A stretch of DNA of 64,000 bases, from NCBI RefSeq assembly GCF_014653945.1, contig NZ_BNAU01000002.1, forward strand, positions 677,914-741,913. The letters run 5' to 3'. The translations under genes were made by a program, and so were the position numbers. The notes below the pieces were generated by a model. It worked only from the letters and a program-made list of their open reading frames with translations. It was not told the origin of the DNA and ran no database searches. The stretch is from Amycolatopsis deserti (GTDB lineage Bacteria > Actinomycetota > Actinomycetes > Mycobacteriales > Pseudonocardiaceae). This document shows, piece by piece, positions 1 to 8,115 of this stretch (its first letter is position 1; each line of letters begins with the position of its first letter).

Positions 1-455
1 GCCTTGCGCAGGTCGGCCGGGTTCATGCCGTACCGCGAGGGCAGGTACTGGTAGACGAGGTGCTTGGACTGACCGCGCTCCTCGGGTGTCATGCCGCCGT
101 CGCCGGTGGTGGTGGACGTGCCCACTTCGGACGCGCCGCGCCCGAGCGCCTCCTTCGCCTGCGCGGACAGCGCGCCGAAGCTCATCCCGGCGATGGTGAC
201 CGGGATGTCCAGGTGCAGCGGGTACTTGGCGTGGCGGTCGCCGAGGACGACGTCGGTGTCGCAGCGCTCGCGGTAGCCTTCGAGCGGGTAGCGGGACATC
301 GACGCGCCCAGGAACAGCAGGTCGTCGAAGTGCGGCAGCGGGCGTTTGGCGCCCCAGCCGCGGATGTCGTAGACGCCGGTTTCGGCGGCGCGCTGGATCG
401 CGGCGATGGTGGCGCGGTCGAACGTCGCGGACTCGCGCAGGGCGGGGTCGGTCAT
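1..455 (-). CDS. glxD: GlxD-like FMN-binding glutamate synthase domain protein (partial, N-terminal 151 residues)
   Basis: This is the N-terminal part of an FMN-dependent glutamate-synthase-type (GltB domain 2) protein; the rest lies beyond the left edge. The start (MTDPALRES) follows a GGAG ribosome site and begins 13 bases after the stop of the GXGXG-domain gene. Visible family features are the RGWGAKRPLPHFDDLLFL and GMSFGALSAQAKEALGRGA stretches, then STTTGDGGM, the usual entry to the FMN barrel. With the three upstream genes it forms the glxB-glxC-glxD plus type III glutamine synthetase set. Related sets make glutamate or N-methylglutamate from a glutamine-derived amino group. The catalytic barrel and Fe-S cysteines are outside the window, so activity cannot be judged. 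Family call is firm; physiological substrate is inference. Confidence 0.88.
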   Translation of the reverse strand, partial: MTDPALRESATFDRATIAAIQRAAETGVYDIRGWGAKRPLPHFDDLLFLGASMSRYPLEGYRERCDTDVVLGDRHAKYPLHLDIPVTIAGMSFGALSAQAKEALGRGASEVGTSTTTGDGGMTPEERGQSKHLVYQYLPSRYGMNPADLRK

Positions 456-468
456 CAGCTGCTCCTGG

Positions 469-1137
469 TCAGTACGAGTTGTGCGCGGCGAAGTGGTAGA
501 GCTTCCGGGCGGAGCCGTAGCGGCGGAACTCGGACGGGTCGTGCGCCAGGCCGGAGACGGCGAGCAGGTCCTTCAGCTCGCTGAGGTGCTCCTCCCGCAT
601 CGGCTTTTCGACGCAGTCCGCGCCGAGCCCGCCGACCGCGCCGCGCACGTAGATCCGGGCCTCGTAGATCGAGTCGCCGAGGCCGTCCCCGGCGTCGCCG
701 CACACGACGAGCCGCCCGGCCTGCGCCATGAACGCGCTCATCGGGCCGATGTCGCCGCCGACCACGATGTCGATGCCCTTCATCGAGATGCCGCAGCGCA
801 TCGACGCCGAGCCCTCGATCACCAGCAGCCCGCCGTGTCCGGTCGCCCCGGCCGATTGGGACGCGTCGCCGGTGACCCGGACCAGGCCGGACATCATGTT
901 CTCGGCCACCCCGGTGCCCGCGTTGCCGTGCACGGTGACGGTGCCGCCGTCGTTCATGCCCGCGCAGTAGTAGCCGGCGTGGCCGCGGATGTCGACGGTG
1001 ATGTCGTCGCGGATCCCGGCGGCCAGCGCGTGGGCGCCCTGCGGGTGCCGCACCTCGTACTCGCGTGCAACCGGGGCGTGCAGTTCGGCGTTCAGCTCCC
1101 GCACGCTGCTGCGGGTGAGGTCGATCAGCGCTGCCAT
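469..1137 (-). CDS. glxC: GlxC-like GXGXG-motif glutamate synthase subunit
   Basis: This 222-residue protein corresponds to the C-terminal GXGXG beta-helix domain of glutamate synthase as a separate subunit. Glycine-rich repeats are plain, including HGNAGTGVAENMMSG, ASQSAGATGHGG and VVGGDIGPMSAFMAQAG. The domain is structural and couples the amidotransferase to the FMN synthase site. I chose the ATG at 1137 because its first 13 bases overlap the end of glxB, which suggests translational coupling; a longer reading upstream only antisense-shadows glxB. It ends 13 bases before glxD. The order GATase, GXGXG, FMN domain also matches mgsABC of N-methylglutamate synthase, so a methylamine-linked role is possible. 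Confidence 0.9.
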   Translation of the reverse strand: MAALIDLTRSSVRELNAELHAPVAREYEVRHPQGAHALAAGIRDDITVDIRGHAGYYCAGMNDGGTVTVHGNAGTGVAENMMSGLVRVTGDASQSAGATGHGGLLVIEGSASMRCGISMKGIDIVVGGDIGPMSAFMAQAGRLVVCGDAGDGLGDSIYEARIYVRGAVGGLGADCVEKPMREEHLSELKDLLAVSGLAHDPSEFRRYGSARKLYHFAAHNSY

Positions 1138-1988
1138 GCGTAGACCCTTTCCGGCTCGGGCTCGTAGATGCGGGCGGTTGCGATGCCGGGCAGGTCCGCG
1201 AGCGCGCGGAACTCCGAGGCCATCGCGACCCAGGCGGGTGTCTCGGCGATGATCGCGGGCTTGCAGGCGATCGCGTCGCGCACCACGGCGAACCCGTCCG
1301 CGCTGGTCACCAGCAGGGTGTAGAAGCCGTCGAAGCGCTCGCACAACGCGCGCAGCGCCTTGTCCAGGTCCTCACCCTCCGCCAGCCGCTGCGCGACGAA
1401 CCGGGCACCGACCTCGGAGTCGTTGTCCGAGTCGAACTCCACGCCCCGCGCCCGCAGCTCGCGGCGGATGGTGGCGTGGTTGGCGAACGATCCGTTGTGG
1501 ACCAGGCACTGGTCGGGGCCGACCGAGAACGGGTGGCAGCCCTCGGGCGTGACCGCCGACTCGGTGGCCATCCGGGTGTGGGCGAGGCCCTGCCAGCCCT
1601 GCGCGTGCGCCAGGTCGTAGGTGGCGGCCAGCTCCCGCGGGTGTCCGGTTCCCTTGTAGACGGTCAGATCGGCGCCCGCGCCGACGATGCGCTCGCCCGG
1701 CAGGGCGGCGACCAGGTCCTCGACGGACAGGGGCGCGGCGAGCACGGTGGTGTCGCCGGCTTCGGTCACTACAGCGTCAGGAAAGCGCTTGCGCAACTTC
1801 TCGGTGTCGGCCGACAGCAGTGACACCGCGGCGTATCCCTCGGGACAGCGGCGGCGGTCACCGTAGACCGCGACGCCCGCCGAGTCCGGGCCGCGCTCGA
1901 CGACCTGGCACAGCATCCCCTCCAGCAACTGCCCGAGCCGCGGGTACAGCCCGGGATCGCGCAGGTGCAGCCCCACGATTCCGCACAT
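1125..1988 (-). CDS. glxB: GlxB-like class II glutamine amidotransferase
   Basis: This is a 287-residue class II (Ntn-type) glutamine amidotransferase. It starts MCGIVGLH, so Cys2 becomes the N-terminal nucleophile once Met is removed; this fixes the start at 1988. The QGLAHTRMATESAVTPEGCHPF and HNGSFANH stretches are typical glutaminase-site residues. It would hydrolyse glutamine and pass ammonia to the FMN subunit encoded two genes downstream. It follows the glutamine synthetase gene by 14 bases and overlaps glxC by 13. It is shorter than PurF or GlmS and lacks their second domains, as expected for a separate glutamate-synthase-like subunit. Confidence 0.9.
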   Translation of the reverse strand: MCGIVGLHLRDPGLYPRLGQLLEGMLCQVVERGPDSAGVAVYGDRRRCPEGYAAVSLLSADTEKLRKRFPDAVVTEAGDTTVLAAPLSVEDLVAALPGERIVGAGADLTVYKGTGHPRELAATYDLAHAQGWQGLAHTRMATESAVTPEGCHPFSVGPDQCLVHNGSFANHATIRRELRARGVEFDSDNDSEVGARFVAQRLAEGEDLDKALRALCERFDGFYTLLVTSADGFAVVRDAIACKPAIIAETPAWVAMASEFRALADLPGIATARIYEPEPERVYAWQR

Positions 1989-2002
1989 GGCGGGTCTCCT
2001 TC

Positions 2003-3319
2003 CTAGAACGCGGTCAGGTAGCGGTCGTGCTCCCACGAGCCGACGGTGCCGTGCCAGTCGAAGAACTCCTCGCGCTTGAGCCCGGCGAAATACTCGGCCA
2101 CGCCCGGCCCGGCGGCGTCCAGTGCGGCGGTGACCACCGGGTCCGCGCCCAGGGCGTCGATCGCGTGCAGCAGCGTCGGCGGCAGTTCCGGGCGTCCGGC
2201 GGTGTCCGGGTCGAGCCCCCGCTCGATGCCGTCCAGACCGGCGGCGAGCGCCGCGGCCAGGGCGAGGTAGGGGTTGGCCGAGCCGTCGCCGCCGCGCAGC
2301 TCAACGCGGTTGCCGTCCGGGATGCGCACGTAGTGGGTGCGGTCGTTGCCGCCGTAGGTCGCGCGCCGCGGTGACCAGGTGGCGCCCGAGCGGGTCGAGG
2401 TCGCGCCGGTGCGCTTGTAGGAGTTCACGGTGGGCGCGAGCACGGCCTGCAGGGCGGGTGCGTGCGCGAGGATGCCGGCCAGGAACCGGCGCGCCACAGT
2501 GGACAGTCCGAACGCTTCGCCGCCGGGGAACAGCGGCGTGCCCGCGTTCCACAGCGACAGGTGCAGGTGCATGCCGGAGCCGGTCTGGTCCGCGAACGGC
2601 TTGGGCATGAAGGTGGCGGTCATGCCGCGCCGCTCGGCCAGTGTGGAGATCAGGTACCGGGCGGTGATGACGCGGTCGGCGGTGGTGAGCGCGTCGGCGT
2701 AGGCGAAGTTCTGCTCGAACTGGCCGTTGGCGTCCTCGTGGTCGTTGGCGTAGTTGCCCCAGCCCAGGGCGTTCATCGCGGACGAGACACCGGTGAGGTG
2801 GTCGTACATGCGGGTCAGGCCGCGGGCGTCGTAGCAGGGGCGGGCCGCGTTGTCGTGGGCGTCGGCGGGCACGAGCCGGCCGTCGGAGTCGCGGTTGACC
2901 AGGAAGTACTCGACCTCCGCACCGGCGAACAGCTCCAGCTGCCGGGCGGTGGCCCGCCGCAGCAGCGACTTGAGGATCACGCGCGGCGCGAACGGCCACG
3001 GCCGCCCCTCGACGTGCGGGTCGCAGTGCACCAGCGCCAGCCCCTCGCGCACCATCGGCAGGAGCGTGTAGCTGGCCGGGTCGGGGATCGCGATCAGGTC
3101 GGGGTCGGAGGGCTGCTGGCCCATCGCGCCGACCGCGTACCCGGCGAACCCGACGCCCTCCTCCTGCAGTTCGCGCGCGGCCTCGACCGGCACGAGCTTC
3201 GCGCAGGGCTTGCCGGTCAGGTCGACGAAGAGGGCCATCAGGAAGCGCACACCGTCGGCACGGGCGCGCGCGGCGAGGTCGGGCGCGGCCGCCGGCGCGG
3301 GTGGCACGTCGAGCGTCAT
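2003..3319 (-). CDS. glnT: Type III glutamine synthetase-like enzyme (GlnT)
   Basis: This 438-residue glutamine-synthetase-fold enzyme opens a four-gene minus-strand operon. Family features in order are AEVEYFLV, NGQFEQNF, the metal and glutamate region GSGMHLHLSLW, NSYKR, and the C-terminal RVELRGGDGSANPYLALAAALAAG. It is about the length of GlnT-type enzymes and clearly related to GlnA, but the glxBCD neighbours point to the GlnT or gamma-glutamylmethylamide synthetase branch. Known members ligate ammonia or methylamine to glutamate at the expense of ATP. The context suggests that it supplies the amide donor for the GlxB amidotransferase. I see no GlnA adenylylation signature. Which amine is used cannot be decided from sequence. 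Confidence 0.88.
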   Translation of the reverse strand: MTLDVPPAPAAAPDLAARARADGVRFLMALFVDLTGKPCAKLVPVEAARELQEEGVGFAGYAVGAMGQQPSDPDLIAIPDPASYTLLPMVREGLALVHCDPHVEGRPWPFAPRVILKSLLRRATARQLELFAGAEVEYFLVNRDSDGRLVPADAHDNAARPCYDARGLTRMYDHLTGVSSAMNALGWGNYANDHEDANGQFEQNFAYADALTTADRVITARYLISTLAERRGMTATFMPKPFADQTGSGMHLHLSLWNAGTPLFPGGEAFGLSTVARRFLAGILAHAPALQAVLAPTVNSYKRTGATSTRSGATWSPRRATYGGNDRTHYVRIPDGNRVELRGGDGSANPYLALAAALAAGLDGIERGLDPDTAGRPELPPTLLHAIDALGADPVVTAALDAAGPGVAEYFAGLKREEFFDWHGTVGSWEHDRYLTAF

Positions 3320-3349
3320 CTCGGTCTCCCGGTTCTGTGCTGGCTTATC

Positions 3350-3361
3350 GTTTCACGAAAC
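3350..3361. promoter_or_regulatory. Candidate operator GTTTC-AC-GAAAC upstream of glnT
   Basis: Two perfect 5-base arms flank two bases, 31 bases before the glnT start. A second GAAAC lies at 3377-3381. The local sequence is more A/T-rich than its surroundings. A GlnR-type spacing (GTNAC-N6-GAAAC) was looked for and not found, so the binding protein is unknown. The remaining 3320-3465 stretch shows no gene. Confidence 0.35.
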
Positions 3362-3465
3362 TGATTGTCGCCACAAGAAACCGAGAGGTGGTTACGGACG
3401 TGTGAATACGCGTTACGAGTCGCGCTACAGACGAGACGGCATCGTCTCGACCGTTCGCACCGGCG

Positions 3466-3606
3466 TACCGGTGCGCCACACTTCGCCGCCGCGCTCGGCG
3501 CACTGGACGACCACATCCGCCGTGGCAGCGAGGACCGGGCGACCGGCACCGTGCACCGGCTGACCGGCCGAAGCCGCTGCGCCGGTTCCTGACCGAGCGG
3601 CTCAGG
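3466..3606 (+). pseudogene. Possible decayed C-terminal fragment of an NmrA/SDR-like NAD(P)-binding protein
   Basis: Translation gives a stretch reading roughly FAAALGALDDHIRRG, then VHRLTGR, and after a one-base frame change near 3568 PKPLRRFLTERL. This resembles the tail of NmrA-type NAD(P)-binding proteins, which often ends in a VTGRPPR-like motif and an aromatic/acidic helix. No intact N-terminal part is visible upstream and the frame is broken. It may be the stub of a gene lost between the glutamine synthetase operon and the DUF gene at 3636. The resemblance is from memory of the family and is weak. Confidence 0.3.
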
Positions 3607-3635
3607 CGCGGAGGGCGCCCAACTAGGCTGGTCGC

Positions 3636-4052
3636 ATGGATCGTCGCGCCGCCGGGCTGACCGAACTGAGCCGCGGGCTCGCCGGATACCTGCGGGCGGT
3701 GGCCGAGGCCGTCGGGGTGCCTGCGGAGGCGACGTCGTTCGAGCTCAGCGACACGGCCACCGCGTACCTGGGGCTGACCCGCCGGTGGCCGACGCGGCCG
3801 GGCGAGGACCTGATGCTGGTGTGGAGCGAGCGCAACGGCTGGGCGGTCGCGGTGGAGACCGATCCGGGCGAGCCGCCGGTGGTGCTGGCGTGGTTCGCGG
3901 GCGAGGACGTGGTCCCGGAGCCGGCCGCCGTGGCGCGGTTCGTCACGGACGTCATCGCCGCGGAGCGCTCCAGCGCGCCACGGCCGGTGTTCGCGGTGGA
4001 CGTGGGGCGGAGCGAGCTGGCCGCGCGCCTGGCGCGGTACGTGGAGAACTAA
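3636..4052 (+). CDS. Small actinobacterial protein, DUF6292-like
   Basis: This 138-residue soluble protein has no signal peptide or membrane segment. It begins MDRRAAGLTELSRGLAGYLRAVAEAVGV and has a central LMLVWSERNGWAVAVE strand and a VVLAWFAGEDVVPEP loop. The pattern of an N-terminal helix, then a Trp-rich sheet, then a C-terminal helix is what I recall of DUF6292 proteins of Pseudonocardiaceae. Function is unknown. It stands alone, divergent from glnT. After its stop, 4053-4285 shows no gene. Confidence 0.65.
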   Translation: MDRRAAGLTELSRGLAGYLRAVAEAVGVPAEATSFELSDTATAYLGLTRRWPTRPGEDLMLVWSERNGWAVAVETDPGEPPVVLAWFAGEDVVPEPAAVARFVTDVIAAERSSAPRPVFAVDVGRSELAARLARYVEN

Positions 4053-4285
4053 CCGCGGGCGGGCGGTGCCCGGCCGGCGGCCGACTGGCGCGGTAGGCCT
4101 GAGGCTGGACGGCGGGCGGGGCAACCAGCGGGCGGTCGCCCGATCCGCCTGGGCGTCGGCCGGCGACGGCCGCGCCCCTTGCGCGCTACGCCTGAGCCGG
4201 CGGCGCACGGAGCGAGCGCGGCGAGGAAAGCACCGCGGGCGGGCGCCCGGCAGACGGCCGCGCGCTGGTGCGGTACCCCCGAGCC

Positions 4286-4663
4286 CTACACGCGGGCGGG
4301 CGGCACCACCACGAGGACGAGGCTGTCGCCCGCGGTGGTCGTCACGGAGACCGTGTCCGAACCCTGCCTCCGGTACCCCACCACCGGCGTCAGCGACCCG
4401 CGCCGGTCGAAGTGGCGGACGGCGGGATCCCAGGCCGTCGTGTGGTAGGCGATCCGGTCGATCGGCCCGAGGCGGGCTGCCAGCACCGCGCGCAGTGCCG
4501 GCAGCTCCGCGGACAGGTCACGCGACCGGGGCCACCAAGCCCCGTCGACGTACCCCGGGGTGGGCGCCGTCGGGTTCTGACTCGCTCGGAGTTTCAGCCG
4601 CGGCGGCCCGGCGGCCGTACCGGCCTTCGGGGTGGTGGTGCGAACGTGTGGGCCCGACGACAT
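4286..4663 (-). CDS. DUF5994 family protein
   Basis: This 125-residue protein carries the diagnostic stretch GYVDGAWWPRSRDLSAELPAL near residues 37-57. It is followed by IDRIAYHTTAWDPAVRHF and a C-terminal strand set ending LVLVVVPP. These match the DUF5994 family common in mycobacteria and Pseudonocardiaceae, whose function is unknown. It is predicted cytoplasmic. The gene is monocistronic. The 170 bases between it and the DivIVA-domain gene show nothing else. Confidence 0.8.
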   Translation of the reverse strand: MSSGPHVRTTTPKAGTAAGPPRLKLRASQNPTAPTPGYVDGAWWPRSRDLSAELPALRAVLAARLGPIDRIAYHTTAWDPAVRHFDRRGSLTPVVGYRRQGSDTVSVTTTAGDSLVLVVVPPARV

Positions 4664-4833
4664 GCCGGTGCTCCTGCCCCCGGCCCGTGACCGGGTCGGC
4701 TTCAGCGGCCGAGAACGGCGCCGGCTTGACCGCCGGTGCGCGAGATGCTCTCGACACCTCCGACGCTACACCCACCCGGGCCGGATAGCGCCGTCCGCGA
4801 GCGGATTTCCCCCGCCGGGCAGAAAAAACCTCG

Positions 4834-5589
4834 TCAGGCTTCGGCCACCGCGTCCTGCTTGGCCTGCCGGCGCGCCTTGGCCGCCAGCATCGCCGGGCTG
4901 ATCTTGCCCGTCTCGGCGGGCTTGCGCGGCTCCGGCGCCTCCGGAACCTCGTCCGCCGCCTCGTCCACATCGGACTCCGCAGTATCCGCCAGCTCTTCGT
5001 CCTCGTCAGAGTCCACTGTGGTCTTTTCGTCGGCGGCTCCGGTGGGCAGCAGGTCTAGCGCGGGCGGCTGGATGTCCGGGGTGCGCGCCGCCTGCTCGGC
5101 CGCCGTGTCGATGATCTCGCCGATCCGGACCAGCTGGGCGAGCAGGGTCTGCCGGGTGGCGCGCAGGCGTTCGACCTCCTCCTCGGCCCGGCGGATCATC
5201 TCCTGCGCCTGCTCGTTCGCCCGCTTCGCCAGGTCCTCGCGCTGGCGGCGGGCCTCCTCGGCCTGGTCCTCGTACGCCTTGCGGGTCTCCGCGGCGTCCT
5301 GTTCGGCCTGTTCGCGGATCTCGCGCGCCTCCACCTCGGCCTGGGCGATGATCCGCTCGACCCGGGCGCCGATGCTGCCGGACCCCACGATCTGCAGGGG
5401 CACCGACGGGTCACCGCCCAGTTCGGACAGCCGCCGCTCCTTCTCCTCCAGCTCGCTCGCCAGGTGCCCGGCCCGCGCGCGCAGCCGGCGGATGTAGGCG
5501 TCGACCTCCCGGCGGTCGTAACCACGCAGAGCCGACGAGAACTCGATCTCGCGCTCGGCCAGGATGTCATTGCCACCGCTGTTGACCAT
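4834..5589 (-). CDS. DivIVA-domain coiled-coil protein
   Basis: This is a 251-residue protein. Its N-terminal DivIVA-like motif (EIEFSSALRGYDRREVDAYIRRL, about residues 16-38) is followed by a long coiled coil rich in Glu, Arg, Ala and Gln to about residue 165. An acidic, low-complexity tail (DSDEDEEL) and a basic C-terminus come last. Such proteins bind curved membrane at poles or septa and scaffold growth or cell-envelope machinery in actinobacteria. It is shorter and more acidic at the tail than Wag31, so it is probably an accessory paralogue. The ATG at 5589 is the first Met before the motif; longer readings upstream are non-coding. Confidence 0.85.
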   Translation of the reverse strand: MVNSGGNDILAEREIEFSSALRGYDRREVDAYIRRLRARAGHLASELEEKERRLSELGGDPSVPLQIVGSGSIGARVERIIAQAEVEAREIREQAEQDAAETRKAYEDQAEEARRQREDLAKRANEQAQEMIRRAEEEVERLRATRQTLLAQLVRIGEIIDTAAEQAARTPDIQPPALDLLPTGAADEKTTVDSDEDEELADTAESDVDEAADEVPEAPEPRKPAETGKISPAMLAAKARRQAKQDAVAEA

Positions 5590-5999
5590 GTCCCCGAGTC
5601 TCGATCGCGCCGCCGGGGCCCGCAAACCACCATTCCCCGTTCGGCTGAAGATCAGGTTCGCCGGGACACCCTCGGCATGCCATCGCACCGTAGCCGTCGG
5701 GGGTGGCGCGCGGTCCGATCGTGCGACCGGGCGCCCGGCACCCCCCGCAGCGACTCCTCGACGTGAGCACGAACCGGCACGGCCCACCGGTACGGGTGAA
5801 TCACGCCTGCTGGGACACCGTGGCCAGCCAGCCCCAGGGGAGCAGCGAGCGGGTGGACCGGAACGCCGCGGACGCGATCGCGGTGTTCCTCGCCGTCCAC
5901 CGTCGAGAAAACGCCCTACCGCCGGGGCGGGGGTCGGAGGACAGTGGGACCAGGTCTCGTCATTGCCCGGGCAGCGACGCCGACCAGGTCCCCGGCGGT
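5590..5999. other. No recognisable gene
   Basis: The 410 bases between the DivIVA-domain gene and the broken MFS gene contain open frames on both strands but none with a plausible start, ribosome site or family resemblance. No strong hairpin was noticed. It may be decayed sequence continuous with the pseudogene to its right. Confidence 0.5.
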
Positions 6000-6597
6000 T
6001 CAGCCCACGTGCCCCGGGGACCGCCTCCCCACAGCGGGCCGCCGTACCAGCGCCACCATCGCAGGGCTGAGCAGGCCCGCGACGGCGAACACCGCGAAGC
6101 CCGGCCCGGACAACTGGCTCGCCACGAGGATGCCACCCAGCCACGGCCCGAACACCGCGCCGAAGCGCCCAATGCCGGACACCCACCCCAGCGCGGTGGC
6201 CCGCACGCCGGCCGGGTAGTGGGCGCCGACGCTGGAGTAGATGAGCGTCCGTGAACAGCCAGCCGCCGATCAGGAACACCACGACGTAGGTCAGCGGCAG
6301 CGGCATGCGGATCGCCGGCAGCCCGACCCCGACCGCGGTGAGCGCGAACCACAGGATCGCCACCGGCCGCGCAGCGCCAGCCCAGCGACTCGACCACGGA
6401 CATCGCCAGCGCACCGGCGATCGCGCCGCCGGCCTGGTGCGCGGTCATCACGATGGTCACGCTGAGGTTCTTGCGCCACGGCGGCGCGTACTCCGTCACC
6501 ATCGCGATCGCCGACGGCAGCAGCCCGCCGAGGCCGAGGCCGGCCACGAACCGGGCGGCGCCGAACAGCTCGACCGACGGGCACTGGGCGCCGATCC
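6000..6597 (-). pseudogene. Broken MFS transporter (aromatic-acid:H+ symporter-like)
   Basis: Three successive frames on this strand together give one MFS core. The first reads ELFGAARFVAGLGLGGLLPSA, MVTEYAPP and VIVMTAHQAGGAIAGALAMS. A frame change near 6390-6370 leads to AILWFALTAVGVGLPAIRMP and VVVFLIGGWLFTDAHL. A second change near 6250-6220 leads to VRATALGWVSGIGRFGAVFG, GGILVASQLSG and the C-terminus. The N-terminal four or so helices are missing. The order fits a benzoate/4-hydroxybenzoate permease type. At least two frameshifts and the truncation make a functional product unlikely. It abuts the galB promoter and may be the former uptake gene of that catabolic cluster. Confidence 0.8.
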
Positions 6598-6607
6598 TGG
6601 ACACAAG

Positions 6608-6640
6608 ATTGTTGACAATTTTGGCCGCAAAAAGCATCCT
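6608..6640 (+). promoter_or_regulatory. Candidate galB promoter with overlapping operator
   Basis: A consensus -35 TTGACA (6612-6617) is followed after 17 bases by a weak -10, CATCCT (6635-6640). An inverted repeat, ATTGT-TG-ACAAT (6608-6619), covers the -35. TTGT-N2-ACAA palindromes are often bound by FCD-type GntR regulators. No such regulator is encoded next to this cluster. Confidence 0.5.
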
Positions 6641-6673
6641 GACTGCAGCACGAGCCGAACCGAGGAGAAACCC

Positions 6674-7411
6674 ATGCCAAACCCGGCGACAGGAAGCCTG
6701 CTGGTGGTCAGCGCGCACGCGGGCGACTTCGTGTGGCGGGCCGGTGGCGCGATCGCCCTGGCCGCAGAACGCGGCGAGCGGGCGACGGTCGTCTGCCTGA
6801 GCTTCGGCGAGCGCGGCGAGTCCGCCCGCGCCTGGCGCGAGGGCAAGAACCTGGACGAGATCAAGGCGATCCGCCGCGAGGAGGCCGAGAACGCGGCCGC
6901 GGCGCTGGGCGCGGAGGTGCGCTTCTTCGACGCCGGCGACTACCCGCTGCGGGAGTCGCCGGAGCTGGTCGACCGGCTGGTGCACGTCTACCGCGAGCTG
7001 GCCCCGACCGTGGTGCTCACGCACACCCTGTCCGACCCCTACAACGGCGACCACCCGGCGGCGGCGCGGATGGCGCTGCAGGCGCGAGTGCTGGCGCAGG
7101 CCATCGGCTACGACGCGCCCGGCGACCCGCTCGGCGCACCCCCGGTGTTCTTCTTCGAGCCGCACCAGCCCGAGCAGTGCGACTTCAAGCCGGACGTGCT
7201 GCTGGACATCACGCCGGTGTTCGACCGCAAGCGCAAGGCCATGGAGTGCCTGCCCGCACAGCAGCACATGTGGGACTACTACACCGATCTCGCCAAGCGG
7301 CGCGGCGTGCAGCTCAAGCGCAACGCCGGGCCGAACCTCGGCCTGCCGCACACCACCGTGGGCGAAGCCTACGTCCGGGTGTACCCGCAGGTCACGGGGG
7401 CGCTGGCATGA
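6674..7411 (+). CDS. galB: 4-oxalomesaconate hydratase (GalB-type, PIG-L fold)
   Basis: This 245-residue PIG-L-superfamily protein has a GAGGAG ribosome site eight bases before the ATG. The usual deacetylase motif HPDDE is replaced by SAHAGDFVWRAGGA near residue 14, the form I associate with GalB rather than GlcNAc deacetylases. THTLSDPYNGDHPAA (about residue 118) and an H-rich FFFEPHQPEQC follow. GalB adds water to 4-oxalomesaconate in the gallate and protocatechuate 4,5-cleavage pathways. The assignment is strongly supported by the next two genes, a RraA-type aldolase and a PrpF-type tautomerase, with which it overlaps by ATGA. A plain PIG-L deacetylase is the alternative but fits the context less well. 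Confidence 0.85.
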   Translation: MPNPATGSLLVVSAHAGDFVWRAGGAIALAAERGERATVVCLSFGERGESARAWREGKNLDEIKAIRREEAENAAAALGAEVRFFDAGDYPLRESPELVDRLVHVYRELAPTVVLTHTLSDPYNGDHPAAARMALQARVLAQAIGYDAPGDPLGAPPVFFFEPHQPEQCDFKPDVLLDITPVFDRKRKAMECLPAQQHMWDYYTDLAKRRGVQLKRNAGPNLGLPHTTVGEAYVRVYPQVTGALA

Positions 7412-8115
7412 CCGGGGTGATCGTCACCGATCCGCCGCGCGCCGACGCGGACGAGGTCGCCGCCCTGGCGGAGTTCGGCGTCGCGACCGTGCACGAGGCG
7501 CTGGGCCGCACCGGCCTGCTCGGCCCGGACCTGCGGCCGATCCAGGACGGCGCGCGCATCGGCGGCACCGCCGTGACCGCCCTGTGCTGGCCGGGCGACA
7601 ACCTGATGATCCACGCCGCGGTCGAGCAGTGCGGCCCCGGCGACGTCCTGGTCGTCACCACCACCTCACCCTCGCGGGACGGCCTGTTCGGCGAGCTGTT
7701 CGCCACCGCGCTGCGGCACCGCGGAGTGCGTGGCCTGGTCATCGACACCGGCGTGCGGGACGTCGCGGACCTGCGTGCGATGGGGTTCCCGGTGTGGTCG
7801 GCCGCGGTGAGCGCGCAGGGCACCGTCAAGGCGACCGCGGGCTCGGTCAACGTGCCGATCGTGATCGGCGGGCAGGCCATCCGCCCCGGCGACGCGATCC
7901 TGGCCGACGACGACGGCGTGCTGTGCGTGCCCCGCGAACTGGTCGGCGAAGGGCTGCGCGCGGCGCGGGCCCGGGCGGACAAGGAAGAGGCCACGCGGCA
8001 GGCGTTCCGCGCCGGAGAGCTGGGCCTGGACCGCTACGGGTTGCGGGAGAAGCTCGCCGGCTTGGGCGTCCGGTACGTCACCGCCGAGGAGTACGCGAAA
8101 CTGGAGCGCGGATGA
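7408..8115 (+). CDS. galC: 4-carboxy-4-hydroxy-2-oxoadipate aldolase / oxaloacetate decarboxylase (RraA-like, GalC-type)
   Basis: This 235-residue protein of the RraA/HMG-aldolase fold overlaps galB and galD by four bases at each end. The central GVRGLVIDTGVRDVADLRAMGFPVW (about residues 108-132) holds the conserved Arg and Asp of class II pyruvate aldolases, followed by GQAIRPGDAILADDDGV. The C-terminal extension ending in a charged helix is typical of the aldolase rather than the short RraA RNase E inhibitor. It would split 4-carboxy-4-hydroxy-2-oxoadipate into pyruvate and oxaloacetate, the last step after GalB. Confidence 0.87.
   Translation: MTGVIVTDPPRADADEVAALAEFGVATVHEALGRTGLLGPDLRPIQDGARIGGTAVTALCWPGDNLMIHAAVEQCGPGDVLVVTTTSPSRDGLFGELFATALRHRGVRGLVIDTGVRDVADLRAMGFPVWSAAVSAQGTVKATAGSVNVPIVIGGQAIRPGDAILADDDGVLCVPRELVGEGLRAARARADKEEATRQAFRAGELGLDRYGLREKLAGLGVRYVTAEEYAKLERG

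Noticed and set aside
3357..3381. Two GAAAC elements as a GlnR box for the glutamine synthetase operon
   Set aside because: They are 20 bases apart start to start, and the required GTNAC with a six-base spacer is absent.
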